Assembly (NCBI RefSeq): GCF_014649815.1
Contig: NZ_BMTT01000003.1
Location: 310,001 to 374,000 of the forward strand
Length of the DNA: 64,000 bases
Source: Streptomyces mutabilis
GTDB lineage: Bacteria; Actinomycetota; Actinomycetes; Streptomycetales; Streptomycetaceae
Direction: 5' to 3'
Numbering within the stretch: the stretch's first letter is position 1; every line of letters starts with the position of its first letter. This document shows, in pieces, positions 17,742 through 27,482 of this stretch. Position numbers and translations under genes: made by a program. The notes under the pieces are model-generated. The model worked only from the letters and a program-made list of their open reading frames with translations, was not told the origin of the DNA and made no database searches.

Positions 17742-18677
17742 ATGACCGACACGACCGCCGTGGCCGGCCCCGTCACGGCACGCGGTGACGGTGGCGGCCG
17801 GCGCGGGCTCTCCCCGGGACGGATCGTGGCCTGGGCGGTGATGGCCGCCATCGTGCTCGTCACCCTGCTGCCCTTCTACTGGATCCTGCGCACCGCACTG
17901 TCCACCAACACCGGGCTGGCCGCCCACCCGGCCGGCCCCTTGCCGGTCGATCCGACCACCAGCGGCTTCGAGCGGGCGCTCGGCCTGCAGTCGGCCGAGG
18001 AGGCGATCGCCCAGGGCGGCTCGGGCGGCGGACTGAGGTTCTGGCGGTACCTGCTGAACTCGGTGCTCGTCTCGACGCTGATCACCGTCTGCCAGATCCT
18101 CTTCTCCGCCATGGCGGCGTACGCCTTCGCCAGGCTGCGCTGGCGGGGCCGGGACACGGTGTTCGCCATGTTCCTGGCCGGGCTGATGGTGCCGGCCGTC
18201 TTCACCCTGCTGCCGAACTTCGTGCTCATCAAGGAACTCGGCCTGGTCGACTCCCTGCTGGGCATCGCCCTGCCGACGATGTTCATGACCCCGTTCGCGG
18301 TGTTCTTCCTGCGGCAGTTCTTCATGGGCGTCCCCCGGGAGGTGGAGGAGGCGGCGCTCCTGGACGGCGCCGGGAAGGTGCGGATCTTCTTCCGGATGCT
18401 GCTGCCGATGGCCGCCACACCCGTCCTGACGCTGGCCGTGCTGACGTACATCACGGCCTGGAACGACTACTTCTGGCCGCTGATGGTGTCCTACAGCGAC
18501 AGCTCGCGCGTGCTGACCGTGGCACTGGCCGTCTTCCGCGCGCAGACCCCGACGACCGGTACCGACTGGTCCGGCCTGATGGCGGCCACGCTCATCGCGG
18601 CGCTGCCGATGCTGTTGCTCTTCGTGGTCTTCGCGCGCCGCATCGTGGGCACGATCGGCTTCACCGGCATCAAGTGA
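17742..18677 (+). CDS. Carbohydrate ABC transporter permease (MalG-like)
   Basis: A 311-residue permease with six membrane helices and a C-terminal EAA loop (EEAALLDGAGKVRIFFRMLLP near residue 205). The LLPFYWILRTAL segment and the AAYAFARL motif are characteristic of MalG-type subunits. ATG 17742 follows GGAGAGGAG and lies 16 bp after the MalF-like stop, so the two are translationally linked. The periplasmic loop between helices 1 and 2 has a Ser/Gly-rich insert (GGSGGGLRFW). Substrate not assignable; probably an oligosaccharide or plant-derived sugar. Confidence 0.95.
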   Translation: MTDTTAVAGPVTARGDGGGRRGLSPGRIVAWAVMAAIVLVTLLPFYWILRTALSTNTGLAAHPAGPLPVDPTTSGFERALGLQSAEEAIAQGGSGGGLRFWRYLLNSVLVSTLITVCQILFSAMAAYAFARLRWRGRDTVFAMFLAGLMVPAVFTLLPNFVLIKELGLVDSLLGIALPTMFMTPFAVFFLRQFFMGVPREVEEAALLDGAGKVRIFFRMLLPMAATPVLTLAVLTYITAWNDYFWPLMVSYSDSSRVLTVALAVFRAQTPTTGTDWSGLMAATLIAALPMLLLFVVFARRIVGTIGFTGIK

Positions 18678-18687
18678 GGGGACGGAC

Positions 18688-20022
18688 ATGCGCTTTCGTA
18701 CCACCGCCGCCGCGACCGGGGCGCTGGCCCTGTCCCTGGTGACCGGCTGCGCCCAGGGCACCGGCTCGTCCGCGGACACGGTGACTTACTGGCTCTGGGA
18801 CACCAACCAACTGCCCGCGTACCAGGCGTGCGCGAAGGACTTCGAGCAGCGGAACCCCGGGCTCGACGTGAAGATCACACAGATGGGCTGGGACGACTAC
18901 TGGACCAAACTCACCGCGAGCTTCATCGCCGGCACCCAGCCCGACGTGTTCACCGACCACATCCAGAAGTTCGGCCAGTTCGCCGACCTGAAGGTGCTGG
19001 AGCCGCTGGACGACCTGGGCATCGAGGTCTCCGCCTACCAGCCCGGGCTCGCCGCGACCTGGCTGGGTGCGGACGGCCACCGCTACGGCGTCCCGAAGGA
19101 CTGGGACACCATCGCCCTCTTCTACAACGAGAAGATGACGAAGGACGCCGGGCTGAGCGCCGAGGAGCTGAACGGCCTGTCCTGGAACCCCGAGGACGGC
19201 GGCACGTTCGAGAAGGCGATCGCGCGCCTGACCGTGGACGACAAGGGCAGGCGGGGCGACGAACCGGGCTTCGACAAGGACAACGTCGAGGTCTACGGCC
19301 TGGCCACCAACGGCGGCGGCGACGGTGACGGCCAGACCACCTGGAGCCACTTCGCCGCCTCCGCCGGCTGGACCTACACGGACAAGGAGCGGTGGGGCAC
19401 CGAGTACCGGTACGACGACGACACCTTCCAGTCGGTCATCGATTGGTACTTCGGGCTGGCGGACAAGGGCTACATGGCACCCCTCACCGACTACTCCGTG
19501 TCCAACCAGGCCAACGCCCAAGTGGGCGCGGGCACGGCGGCCACCGCCTTCGACGGAGCGTGGATGCTGTCGACGTACGACGGCTTCGAGGGCGTGGACT
19601 TCGGCACCGCCGTGACTCCCGCCGGCCCGACCGGCGAGCGGGCCACGATGATGAACGGCCTCGCGGACTCCGTCACCAAGAACGCCCGCAACAAGCCCGG
19701 CGCCCTGAAGTGGGTGAAGTACCTGGCGTCCGAGGAGTGCCAGCGCACCGTGGGCGGCCTCGGCATCGTCTTCCCGGCCACGCCCGAGGGCACCGAGGCG
19801 GCCGTCGCGGCGTACGGGAAGCGGGGCATCGACGTCTCGGCCTTCACCCGGCCGGTCGACGAGGAGAAGGGCTTCCGGCTCTTCTCCTACCCGATCACCA
19901 ACTACGCGGCGGACGTGCAGGCGCTCATGCGCCCCGCCATGCAGGACATCTACGGCGGTGGAGAACCGGTGAGCAGCCTCGACGAGACCAACGACCAGAT
20001 CAACCTGATCCTCGACCAGTGA
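18688..20022 (+). CDS. Sugar-binding lipoprotein of ABC importer
   Basis: A 444-residue extracellular solute-binding protein (family 1). The lipobox LVTGC places the lipidated Cys at residue 21. The mature part has typical sugar-binder features: a WLWDTNQ start of the first lobe, a QPDVFTDHIQK hinge region and a DGAWMLSTYDG motif near residue 290. It delivers a sugar to the MalF/MalG-like permease pair immediately upstream. ATG 18688 is preceded by GAGGGGACGGAC. The SBP is last among the importer genes and is followed by a dehydrogenase after 14 bp. Confidence 0.95.
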   Translation: MRFRTTAAATGALALSLVTGCAQGTGSSADTVTYWLWDTNQLPAYQACAKDFEQRNPGLDVKITQMGWDDYWTKLTASFIAGTQPDVFTDHIQKFGQFADLKVLEPLDDLGIEVSAYQPGLAATWLGADGHRYGVPKDWDTIALFYNEKMTKDAGLSAEELNGLSWNPEDGGTFEKAIARLTVDDKGRRGDEPGFDKDNVEVYGLATNGGGDGDGQTTWSHFAASAGWTYTDKERWGTEYRYDDDTFQSVIDWYFGLADKGYMAPLTDYSVSNQANAQVGAGTAATAFDGAWMLSTYDGFEGVDFGTAVTPAGPTGERATMMNGLADSVTKNARNKPGALKWVKYLASEECQRTVGGLGIVFPATPEGTEAAVAAYGKRGIDVSAFTRPVDEEKGFRLFSYPITNYAADVQALMRPAMQDIYGGGEPVSSLDETNDQINLILDQ

Positions 20023-20036
20023 AGGGCACAGCTTCC

Positions 20037-21239
20037 ATGACGTTCTCCATCGGCATCGTCGGTGCCGGCCAGTTCTCCGGCCAGTTCGCCAAGCTGTTCC
20101 ACGCCCACCCGGGCGTGCGCGCCGTGTACGTCACCGACCTGCTGCCGGACCGGGCCGAACGGCTCGTCGCCGCCGAAGGCCTCGCCGGCACCTTTCCCAC
20201 CTACGAGGCGATGCTGGAGTCCAGGGACGTCGACGCCGTCGCGATCTTCACCCAGCGCTGGACCCACGGCCCGCTGGTGCTCCAGGGGCTGGGCGCGGGC
20301 AAGCACGTGTACTCGGCGGTCCCCATGGCGATCAGCACACAGGAGATCGCGGAGATCATCGACGCGGTGAAGGCGACCGGTCTGACGTACATGATGGGCG
20401 AGACCAGCGAGTACCACCCGGCGACCGTGCACGCCCGCGACAAGATCGCCGAGGGCGCCTTCGGGCGCCTCTTCTACGCCGAGGGCGACTACGTCCACGA
20501 CATGGACCTGGGCTTCTACGAGGCGTACCGGTACAGCGGGGGCGAGCGGTGGAAGGAAACCGCCAGTTATCCACCGCTGCTCTACCCGACGCACTCGGTG
20601 GGCGGGGTGCTGGGTGCCTGGCGGACGCACGCGGTCAGCGTCTCGGCGATCGGGGTCGTGGACGACCGCGGGGACGGGGTCTTCGACCGGTCGGTCAGCC
20701 GGTTCGACAACGACGTCTCCAACGCGACGGCGCTGTTCGAGGTGGCAGGCGGCGGCTCGTTCCGTACGAACGAGTTCCGACGGGTCGGCTACCCCTCGCA
20801 CATCCGGGAGTCCCGTTTCCGCTTCTTCGGCACCGAGGCGAGCATGGAACAGCTCGCGACGGTGGCGCTGTGGCAGGACAAGAACGGGGTGGAGGACATC
20901 AGCGAGCTGCTGGAGCCCAAGCCCACCACGTCCCCCGACGACCCGTCCCTCCAGCACGTCGCGCCGGAGCTGCGGGCCGCCTTCACCTCGGGGTCGGCGC
21001 CGGTGCACGACCGGGCTCGGCTGCCGCGGGTGTTCGACCGGATGCGCAACGGGCACGAGGGCAGCCACCACTTCCTGGCGGACGACTTCGTCGTCGCGGT
21101 CAACTCCCGGACCCTGCCGCCCGTCAACGCGTGGGTGGCGGCTCGTTACACCCTGCCGGGCATCGTCGCGCACGAGTCCGCCCGGCAGGGCGGGGTCAGG
21201 CTGGAGATCCCTGACTTCGGGGACGCGCCGGAGATGTGA
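20037..21239 (+). CDS. Gfo/Idh/MocA family oxidoreductase of the sugar operon
   Basis: A 400-residue NAD(P)-dependent dehydrogenase. The Rossmann motif GIVGAGQFSGQF is at residues 6-17, and the usual EKP is replaced here by AVPM near residue 90. The C-terminal domain contains HSVGG and SHHFLADDFV. It is 14 bp after the sugar-binding protein in the ROK-controlled operon and would oxidise the imported sugar or a derivative. The Pro in the cofactor-binding motif is kept, the Glu-Lys pair is not, which is a known variation. ATG 20037; GAAGGG lies about 12 bases upstream. Confidence 0.9.
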   Translation: MTFSIGIVGAGQFSGQFAKLFHAHPGVRAVYVTDLLPDRAERLVAAEGLAGTFPTYEAMLESRDVDAVAIFTQRWTHGPLVLQGLGAGKHVYSAVPMAISTQEIAEIIDAVKATGLTYMMGETSEYHPATVHARDKIAEGAFGRLFYAEGDYVHDMDLGFYEAYRYSGGERWKETASYPPLLYPTHSVGGVLGAWRTHAVSVSAIGVVDDRGDGVFDRSVSRFDNDVSNATALFEVAGGGSFRTNEFRRVGYPSHIRESRFRFFGTEASMEQLATVALWQDKNGVEDISELLEPKPTTSPDDPSLQHVAPELRAAFTSGSAPVHDRARLPRVFDRMRNGHEGSHHFLADDFVVAVNSRTLPPVNAWVAARYTLPGIVAHESARQGGVRLEIPDFGDAPEM

Positions 21240-21290
21240 CGCCGTCCCGTGGGCCGGGCTCCCGCGCGTCGTCCGCCGGGCCCGGCTCGC

Positions 21291-21368
21291 GGTCGCGGAC
21301 GCTGGGCGTGGGCCCGTCAGCCCGCTCACGGTCGCGGCCCCTGGGCGGCATCCCGTCAGCCCGCTTCG
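21291..21368. repeat. 39-bp imperfect tandem duplication at the SDR gene 3' end
   Basis: Two 39-bp units begin GGTCGCGG at 21291 and 21330 and both include CCCGTCAGCCCGCT. The right unit contains the stop and last codons of the SDR gene, the left unit repeats them outside the gene. The units are about three-quarters identical. This is a local duplication next to a gene end and needs no further explanation. Confidence 0.55.
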
Positions 21369-22156
21369 TCCCGCTCCCGCACAGCCTGCCGGAAGCCGGT
21401 GTCGACGGCGGTCAGGCCGCCGTCGACGACCAGTGTCGTCCCGGTGATCCAGGCGGCGTCCCGGGAGGCGAGGAAGGCGACGGCCGCCGCGATGTCCTCG
21501 GGTTCGCCGACCCGCCCCAGCGGGTACAGCCCCCGGACCGCCGCCAGGTCCTCGTCCCGCCCCTCCCAGGCCGTGGTGCGCACGGTGCCCGGTGTCACCA
21601 GGTTGACCCGGACGCCGCGCGACGCGGCGTGCCCGGCGAGGGTACGGGTGAGGGAGGCGAGGCCGGCCTTGGCGGCGCTGTAGGCGTGGTTGCCGAAGTC
21701 CTGGGAGCCGTTGACCGAGCCGACGCTCACGATCGCGCCGCGTCCGGAGGCGGCCAGGTGGGGCAGGGCGGCCCGGCAGCAGCGGTAGGCACCGGTGAGG
21801 GTGACGTCGAGGTCGCGGGCCCAGACCTCGTCGGGTTCGTCCTCGAAGAGCGCGGCGTCGGGCGTGCAGGCGTACGCGTTGTTGACCAGCACGTCGAGGG
21901 TGCCGAAGGTGTCCACGGCGTGGGCGACGGCCGCCTCGACGGACGCCCGGTCGGTGACGTCGCAGGGAAACGCCTCGGCTTCGAGGCCCTGTTCCGTCAG
22001 CTCCCCCGCCGTGCGCCGCGCGGCCGGAAGGTCCACGTCGGTCAGCAGTACCCGCGCTCCCTCCTCGGCCAGCCGGCGGGCGGTGGCCGCGCCGATGCCG
22101 CGGGCCGCGCCCGTGACCAGTACCCCGTGGTCCGTGAAACGCCCTGAGTCCGTCAT
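21356..22156 (-). CDS. Short-chain dehydrogenase/reductase (FabG-like)
   Basis: A 266-residue classical SDR. The cofactor loop TGAARGIG near residue 14, NNAY (NNAG variant) near 88, catalytic Ser in VGSVNGS and YSAAK near residue 155 are present. A C-terminal VDGGL closes the core, followed by about 15 extra residues. The Asp in LLTDVDL suggests NAD preference. ATG 22156. The gene is convergent with the dehydrogenase of the sugar operon; its role in that pathway is possible but not shown. It diverges from a small membrane-anchored protein 51 bp away. Confidence 0.9.
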   Translation of the reverse strand: MTDSGRFTDHGVLVTGAARGIGAATARRLAEEGARVLLTDVDLPAARRTAGELTEQGLEAEAFPCDVTDRASVEAAVAHAVDTFGTLDVLVNNAYACTPDAALFEDEPDEVWARDLDVTLTGAYRCCRAALPHLAASGRGAIVSVGSVNGSQDFGNHAYSAAKAGLASLTRTLAGHAASRGVRVNLVTPGTVRTTAWEGRDEDLAAVRGLYPLGRVGEPEDIAAAVAFLASRDAAWITGTTLVVDGGLTAVDTGFRQAVRERDEAG

Positions 22157-22207
22157 GGGGACCGACCGTACCGCCGAAAGGATCACGAAGGCAGATAGCG
22201 TGCGCGC

Positions 22208-22747
22208 ATGTCCGCGTTCTTGCAGCAACTCCCCGCGCTCATCGGCGTCGTGATCGGCGCTCTCGGTTCGTACCTCGCCGTGGTCCGCAGTGACCAGGCC
22301 CGGTTCCGCCGGGAGACGGCGGCGCGCTGGGAGGAGCGGCGGCTCGCGGTGTACGCGGACTACGCGCGGACCCTGAAGACCTCCGTCACGCTGACGTACC
22401 GGATCGCCGCCCACCTCGGCAACGACCCGCACCCGCACCCGCTCACCCCGCGGGAGGCCGCCGCGGCCCAGACCGAGGCCACCCTCGCCCGGGACCCGGC
22501 CGGGGAGGCACTGCTCCTGCTGGGCAGCAAGGAGGTCGTGGAGAAGGCGCGGGTCTGGGTCGTGGCGGTACTGGACATGGAACGCTTCCTGCGCGAGGAG
22601 ACGCGGGACCCGGAAGCCTGGCAGGCTCTGCTGGAACGGCAGCGCGCCGGCCGCGAGGGCTACTACACGGCCGTGCGGGAGGACCTGGCCCTGCCGCCGG
22701 GTCACGCGGCGCGGTGGCCGCTGTCGCCCGTCAGCGGTAACCGGTGA
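22208..22747 (+). CDS. Membrane-anchored conserved hypothetical protein (179 aa)
   Basis: A 179-residue protein with one N-terminal membrane helix (LPALIGVVIGALGSYLAVV, residues 8-26). A cytoplasmic coiled helical domain follows (RFRRETAARWEERRLAVYADYARTLK). Proteins of this plan are common in Streptomyces and are of unknown function. The 3' end overlaps the convergent SDR gene by 17 bp. The GTG-free ATG 22208 has no strong ribosome site in the short 51-bp divergent promoter gap. Confidence 0.65.
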   Translation: MSAFLQQLPALIGVVIGALGSYLAVVRSDQARFRRETAARWEERRLAVYADYARTLKTSVTLTYRIAAHLGNDPHPHPLTPREAAAAQTEATLARDPAGEALLLLGSKEVVEKARVWVVAVLDMERFLREETRDPEAWQALLERQRAGREGYYTAVREDLALPPGHAARWPLSPVSGNR

Positions 22748-23657
22748 CCTCGGCCGGCTTGCCCGCGTCCTGGACCTCGACGAGGTAGCGCCAGGCGTCG
22801 GGACGGCTGCCGTCGAGGTCCGTGAAGCCGTACTCCCGCGCGAGGCCGCCGCTGGAGAGGGACCGGCCGTTGAAGCGCGCCACGTCCGGGTCGGCGGCGA
22901 GGGCGGTGACGGCGCGGCCGACGTAGCGGGGCGTCTCGGAGATGGCGAAGTGCGGGACGCGGTCGAGGGCGTCGCGCCAGTTCTCCTCGCGTACGCCGAA
23001 GTGGTCGAGCATGATCTCCGAGCGCAGCCAGCCCGGGGTCAGCGCGACGGCGGTGGCGCCGCGCGGGCCGAGTTCGTGGCCGAGGGCGAAGGCCATGCGC
23101 AGGACCGACGACTTGGCGAGGTCGTAGAAGAACGAGTTGCGGTAGTGGTCGCGGTTGTAGTCATCGGTGCCGTCGGTGACCTCGACGACCAGTCCGCCGG
23201 GGCGGCGCAGCAGGAGCGGCAGGGCGTGGTGGCTGGTGACGGCGTGGGTCTCCACGGCGAGCCGCAGCAGTCTGAGTCCCTTGTCGAGGTCGTGCTCCCA
23301 GACGGGGCTCTCCCACTCGAAGAGGTTCTCGCCGCCCCAGATGTCGTTGACCAGGACGTCGAGGCGGCCTTGTTCGCGGGCGACGCGGTCGACGAGCGCG
23401 GCCACCTGCGCCGGGTCGAGGTGGTCGGTGGGTACGGCGATGCCGTGGCCGCCGGCCTCGGTGACGAGGTCGGCGGTGTCCTCGACGGTCTCGGGGCGGT
23501 CGTACTCCGAGCGCCGGGCGCGGGTGCTGCGGCCGGTGACGTAGACGGTGGCGCCGGCCGCGCCCAGTTCGACGGCGATGCCGCGTCCGGCGCCGCGGGT
23601 CGCTCCGGCGACCAGCGCGACCCTGCCCGCCAACGGCTTCTTCGGTGACTCTGCCAT
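22731..23657 (-). CDS. SDR family oxidoreductase (long form)
   Basis: A 308-residue SDR. GATRGAGRGIA near residue 18 is the cofactor loop, followed by a TGRSTR segment that suggests NADPH use. VNDIWGG replaces the NNAG motif, and the catalytic Tyr-Lys pair lies in FFYDLAKSS near residue 178. The sequence then continues with a C-terminal stretch containing GRSLSSGGLAREYGFTDLDG. This layout matches the DHRS1-like clade. ATG 23657 has GGGAG. The substrate is unknown. The gene overlaps the tail of the upstream plus-strand gene by 17 bases. Confidence 0.9.
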   Translation of the reverse strand: MAESPKKPLAGRVALVAGATRGAGRGIAVELGAAGATVYVTGRSTRARRSEYDRPETVEDTADLVTEAGGHGIAVPTDHLDPAQVAALVDRVAREQGRLDVLVNDIWGGENLFEWESPVWEHDLDKGLRLLRLAVETHAVTSHHALPLLLRRPGGLVVEVTDGTDDYNRDHYRNSFFYDLAKSSVLRMAFALGHELGPRGATAVALTPGWLRSEIMLDHFGVREENWRDALDRVPHFAISETPRYVGRAVTALAADPDVARFNGRSLSSGGLAREYGFTDLDGSRPDAWRYLVEVQDAGKPAEVTGYR

Positions 23658-23773
23658 GTCCGGCTCCCGTTCCTCTCACGCACGAGTGATGTCGTGATCG
23701 AGAGTGCCCGGGAAGCCGGACATCTTCTGTCACCTTTTACGCGTGTCCCTCGCGGGTGTCGCCGTGCCCCGGC

Positions 23774-24403
23774 TCAGTGTCCGCGCTTGATCCACTCCTC
23801 CAGGTGCGGAGCCTCGGCCCCGATGGTGGTCGGGTCGCCGTGGCCGGTGCGGACCTCCGTCTCGGGCGGGAGCACCAGCAGTCGGTCGCGGATCGAGTCG
23901 ATGATGGTCGGGAAGTGGGAGTAGGAGCGTCCGGTGGCGCCGGGGCCGCCCCGGAAGAGGGTGTCGCCGGTGAAGACGGTGCCGAGGCCCGGGTCGTAGA
24001 GGCAGACCGCGCCGGGCGCGTGCCCGGGGGTGTGCAGGACGGTCAGGTCGGCGCCGGCGGCCTCGATGACCTGGCCGTCGGTCAGCCAGGCGTCGGGGTC
24101 GCGGTCGGGGTGGGTCTGCTGCCACAGGGGCATGTCGTCACGGTGCAGCCAGATGGTGGCTCCGGTGCGCTCGGCGAGGGCGGGCGCGGCGTTCACGTGG
24201 TCGTTGTGGGCGTGGGTGCACACGATGGCGGTCAGCCTGCGGTCGCCGACAGCCTCGGCGATGGCGTCGGCGTCGTGGGCGGCGTCGATGACCACCACCT
24301 CGTGGTCGTCGCCGACGAGCCAGACGTTGTTGTCGACGTCCCAGGTGCCGCCGTCGAGGCTGAACCGGCCCGAAGTGACCAGGCGTTCGATGCGGGCGGT
24401 CAT
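23774..24403 (-). CDS. MBL-fold hydrolase of the mycothiol formaldehyde pathway
   Basis: A 209-residue metallo-beta-lactamase fold protein with CTHAHNDHVN (HxHxDH) near residue 64, TPGHAPG and FTGDTLF, and a final GHGDPT His ligand. Its start overlaps the stop of the S-(hydroxymethyl)mycothiol dehydrogenase gene as TGATG, so the two are translationally coupled. Mycobacteria have the same pair (mscR and its Rv2260-like neighbour). The expected role is hydrolysis of the formyl-mycothiol or another thioester formed in formaldehyde oxidation. GTG 24406 is an equivalent start. Confidence 0.85.
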   Translation of the reverse strand: MTARIERLVTSGRFSLDGGTWDVDNNVWLVGDDHEVVVIDAAHDADAIAEAVGDRRLTAIVCTHAHNDHVNAAPALAERTGATIWLHRDDMPLWQQTHPDRDPDAWLTDGQVIEAAGADLTVLHTPGHAPGAVCLYDPGLGTVFTGDTLFRGGPGATGRSYSHFPTIIDSIRDRLLVLPPETEVRTGHGDPTTIGAEAPHLEEWIKRGH

Positions 24404-25491
24404 CACAGCACCACCACCGAACGCAGCACGTCACCGGTGTGCATCCGCTCGAAGGCCTTCTCGACCTCGTCGAGCCCGATGGTCTCCGTGACGAACTTGT
24501 CCAGGTCCAGGCGGCCCTGGAGGTGGAGGTCGACCAGCATCGGGAAGTCGCGGGAGGGCAGGCAGTCGCCGTACCAGGAGGACTTCAGGGAGCCGCCGCG
24601 GCCGAAGACGTCGAGGAGCGGGAGCTCCAGCTTCATCTCGGGGGTCGGTACACCGACGAGGACGACGGTGCCGGCCAGGTCGCGGGCGTAGAAGGCCTGC
24701 CGATAGGTCTCCGGGCGGCCGACGGCCTCGATGACGACGTCGGCGCCGAAGCCGCCGGTCAGTTCGCGGACCGCCTCGACGGGGTCGGTGCCGCGGGAGT
24801 TGACAGTGTGGGTGGCGCCCATGGAGCGGGCGGTCTCCAGCTTGCGGTCGTCGATGTCGACGGCGATGACCTTCGCGGCTCCGGCGAGGTGGGCGCCGGC
24901 GATGGCCGCGTCGCCGACGCCGCCGCAGCCGATGACGGCGACGGTGTCGCCGCGGCCGACGTTGCCGGTGTTGATGGCGGCGCCGATGCCGGCCATCACG
25001 CCGCAGCCCAGCAGGCCGGCCACCTGAGCGGAGACCCCGGGGTCGACCTTGGTGCACTGCCCGGCGGCGACCAGCGTCTTCTCGGCGAAGGCACCGATAC
25101 CGAGGGCCGGGGAGAGCTCCTGACCGGTCGAGGCGAGGGTCATCTTCTGCTCGGCGTTGTGGGTGTCGAAGCAGTACCAGGGCCGCCCGCGCAGACAGGC
25201 CCGGCACTTGCCGCACACCGCGCGCCAGTTGAGGATCACGAAGTCACCGGGGGCCACGTCGGTGACGCCGGCGCCGACCGACTCGACCACGCCCGCGGCC
25301 TCGTGGCCGAGCAGGAAGGGGTAGTCGTCGCTGATGCCGCCCTGCTTGTAGTGCAGGTCGGTGTGGCACACCCCGCAGGCCTGGATACTGACCACGGCCT
25401 CCCCCGGTCCCGGATCGGGCACGACGATCGTCTCGATCCGCACCGGTTCGTCCTTGCCCGGTGCGATCACGCCGCGTACTTCCTGCGCCAT
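24403..25491 (-). CDS. S-(hydroxymethyl)mycothiol dehydrogenase
   Basis: A 362-residue zinc-containing class III-like alcohol dehydrogenase. Catalytic Zn ligands are Cys39 (ACGVCH) and the His in GHEAAG near residue 64. The structural Zn loop [15 protein letters not shown] lies near residues 93-107, and the NAD motif GCGGVGDAA is near 183. The sequence matches the mycothiol-dependent formaldehyde dehydrogenase (MscR/AdhE2 type) rather than the glutathione-dependent one. It oxidises S-hydroxymethyl-mycothiol to the formyl ester. ATG 25491 has AAGGAG nine bases upstream. The next gene downstream, an MBL hydrolase, completes the pathway. Confidence 0.9.
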   Translation of the reverse strand: MAQEVRGVIAPGKDEPVRIETIVVPDPGPGEAVVSIQACGVCHTDLHYKQGGISDDYPFLLGHEAAGVVESVGAGVTDVAPGDFVILNWRAVCGKCRACLRGRPWYCFDTHNAEQKMTLASTGQELSPALGIGAFAEKTLVAAGQCTKVDPGVSAQVAGLLGCGVMAGIGAAINTGNVGRGDTVAVIGCGGVGDAAIAGAHLAGAAKVIAVDIDDRKLETARSMGATHTVNSRGTDPVEAVRELTGGFGADVVIEAVGRPETYRQAFYARDLAGTVVLVGVPTPEMKLELPLLDVFGRGGSLKSSWYGDCLPSRDFPMLVDLHLQGRLDLDKFVTETIGLDEVEKAFERMHTGDVLRSVVVL

Positions 25492-25622
25492 GGTCTGGAC
25501 TCCTTCTTCGGCCGTTCAACGTTCCCCCCGACCCTACGCGCAACTGATCGGTAAGGCGCGCCACGACGGCGTACCGGGCCCACGTAGCCTGAGTCGTCCG
25601 CCCCACCTGCCGAAGGAGTGCC

Positions 25623-27377
25623 GTGAGCACCGCTGAGACGGAGACCGGTAAGCCCGCCTGGCGCCTGCTCCTGACGTACGTACGGCCGCACCGCAGAACA
25701 CTGTTCGCGGGCGCCCTGCTCTCCCTCGTCACGGGAGCCACGGGGCTGCTGCTGCCGCTGGTGGCGCGGGAGCTGATCGACGACCTGACGCACGACCGGG
25801 CCATCACCGGCGCGTTGCTGGCCATGTCGGGGCTGGTGGTCGCCAACGCGGCGCTGGGTGCACTGGGTTCGTACGTGCTGCGGCGCACCGCCGAGTCCGT
25901 GGTGCTCGGTGCGCGGCGCGCCCTGTCCTCGTACCTGCTGCGGCTGCGGATCGCGGCCGTGGACCGCATCGAGCCCGGTGACCTGATGGCCCGGATCACC
26001 TCTGACACGACCCTGCTGCGGGAGGTCACCACCGACTCCCTGGTGGGTCTCGGCACCGGCGGGCTCACCCTGGTGGCGACCCTGGTGATGATGGGCCTGG
26101 TCGATCCGGTGCTCCTAGGCGTCACCGCGGCGGTGGTCGCGGGGGCGGGGACGGTGCTGGGCCTGATCGTGCCGCGCATCAACCGGGCGAGCCGGCAGGC
26201 GCAGGACGCGGTGGGCGTGATGGGCGCCGCGCTGGAGCGGATACTCGGCGCGCTGCGCACGGTGAAGGCGTCCGGCGCCGAGCCCCGGGAGGAGCGGGCG
26301 CTGCACGAGGCCGCCGAGGAGTCGTGGCGGCAGAGCGTGCGTGCCGCCAAGTGGTCGGCAGCGGCGGGCAACACGGCCGGGCTGGCGATGCAGATCGCGT
26401 TCATCACAGTGCTCGCGGTGGGCGGCGCGCGGGTGGCGACGGGGGCGATCGACGTCGGCACGCTGGTCGCCTTCCTGCTGTTCGTGTTCTATCTGATGTC
26501 GCCGATACAGCAGGTCGTCGGCGCGATCACGCAGTACCAGACGGGCAAGGCGGCGCTCGCCCGCATCCAGGACGCGCTGTGCCTGCCCGCCGAGCCGCCG
26601 GCCCGGCCCGCGTCCCTGCCGTCGCCGGCCGCGCAGCCGGCGTCGGTCGCCTTCCGGGACGTCCGCTTCCGCTACGCCGACGACCTGCCGTACATCCACC
26701 ACGGGGTGACCTTCGAGGTGCCGGCCCGGGGGATGACGGCGTTCGTCGGCCCGTCCGGCGCGGGCAAGACCACCGTCTTCTCCCTCGTCGAGCGGTTCTA
26801 CGACCCCGTCTCCGGGGACATCATGCTGGACGGCCGGAGCCTCGCGGACTGGGATCTAACCGCGCTGCGGGCCGCGATCGGTTACGTGGAGCAGGACGCC
26901 CCGGTGCTGTCCGGGTCGCTGCGGGACAACCTGCTGCTGGGCAATCCGGAGGCGGACGACGCCGCCCTCGCGGCGGTGGTGAAGACCACCCGCCTCGACG
27001 GTCTGGTCGCCCGGCTGCCGAGCGGACTCGACACGCTGGTCGGGCACCGCGGCACCAAGTTGTCGGGCGGTGAACGGCAGCGGGTGGCCATCGCCCGGGC
27101 CCTGCTGCGCCGTCCTCGGCTGCTGCTGCTCGACGAGGCCACGTCGCAGCTGGACGCGGTCAACGAGGCGGCGCTGCGCGACACGGTGGCCGACGTGGCC
27201 CGCACGACCACGGTGCTGGTCGTCGCGCACCGGCTGTCCACGGTGACGACGGCCGAGCGGATCGTGGTGATGGACGCGGGTCGTGTCCGCGCGGTGGGTA
27301 CGCACCGGGAGCTGGTGACCGCGGATCCGCTGTACGCGGAGCTGGCGGCGACCCAGTTCCTGGCCGGCCGCGACTGA
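25623..27377 (+). CDS. ABC transporter, fused permease/ATPase (exporter, MsbA/LmrA type)
   Basis: A 584-residue half-transporter with a six-helix type I exporter domain (about 20-310) and a C-terminal nucleotide-binding domain. It has Walker [10 protein letters not shown], signature LSGGERQ and Walker [13 protein letters not shown], followed by the His switch in VAHRLS. The GTG start at 25623 is preceded by AAGGAG at 25613-25618. It probably works as a homodimer and exports lipid, drug or peptide. Divergent from the formaldehyde-detoxification genes; no partner half-transporter is near. Substrate unknown. Confidence 0.9.
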   Translation: MSTAETETGKPAWRLLLTYVRPHRRTLFAGALLSLVTGATGLLLPLVARELIDDLTHDRAITGALLAMSGLVVANAALGALGSYVLRRTAESVVLGARRALSSYLLRLRIAAVDRIEPGDLMARITSDTTLLREVTTDSLVGLGTGGLTLVATLVMMGLVDPVLLGVTAAVVAGAGTVLGLIVPRINRASRQAQDAVGVMGAALERILGALRTVKASGAEPREERALHEAAEESWRQSVRAAKWSAAAGNTAGLAMQIAFITVLAVGGARVATGAIDVGTLVAFLLFVFYLMSPIQQVVGAITQYQTGKAALARIQDALCLPAEPPARPASLPSPAAQPASVAFRDVRFRYADDLPYIHHGVTFEVPARGMTAFVGPSGAGKTTVFSLVERFYDPVSGDIMLDGRSLADWDLTALRAAIGYVEQDAPVLSGSLRDNLLLGNPEADDAALAAVVKTTRLDGLVARLPSGLDTLVGHRGTKLSGGERQRVAIARALLRRPRLLLLDEATSQLDAVNEAALRDTVADVARTTTVLVVAHRLSTVTTAERIVVMDAGRVRAVGTHRELVTADPLYAELAATQFLAGRD

Positions 27378-27482
27378 GCGGTGGCCCGGCCACGATTGCC
27401 TCGGACGCCCGGACGGAGGAAGCTCGAAGGTGAGGGCCACGGTCGCCCGTCCCCCTGGCCGCGGCCTTCGAAGGAGGTCGTC

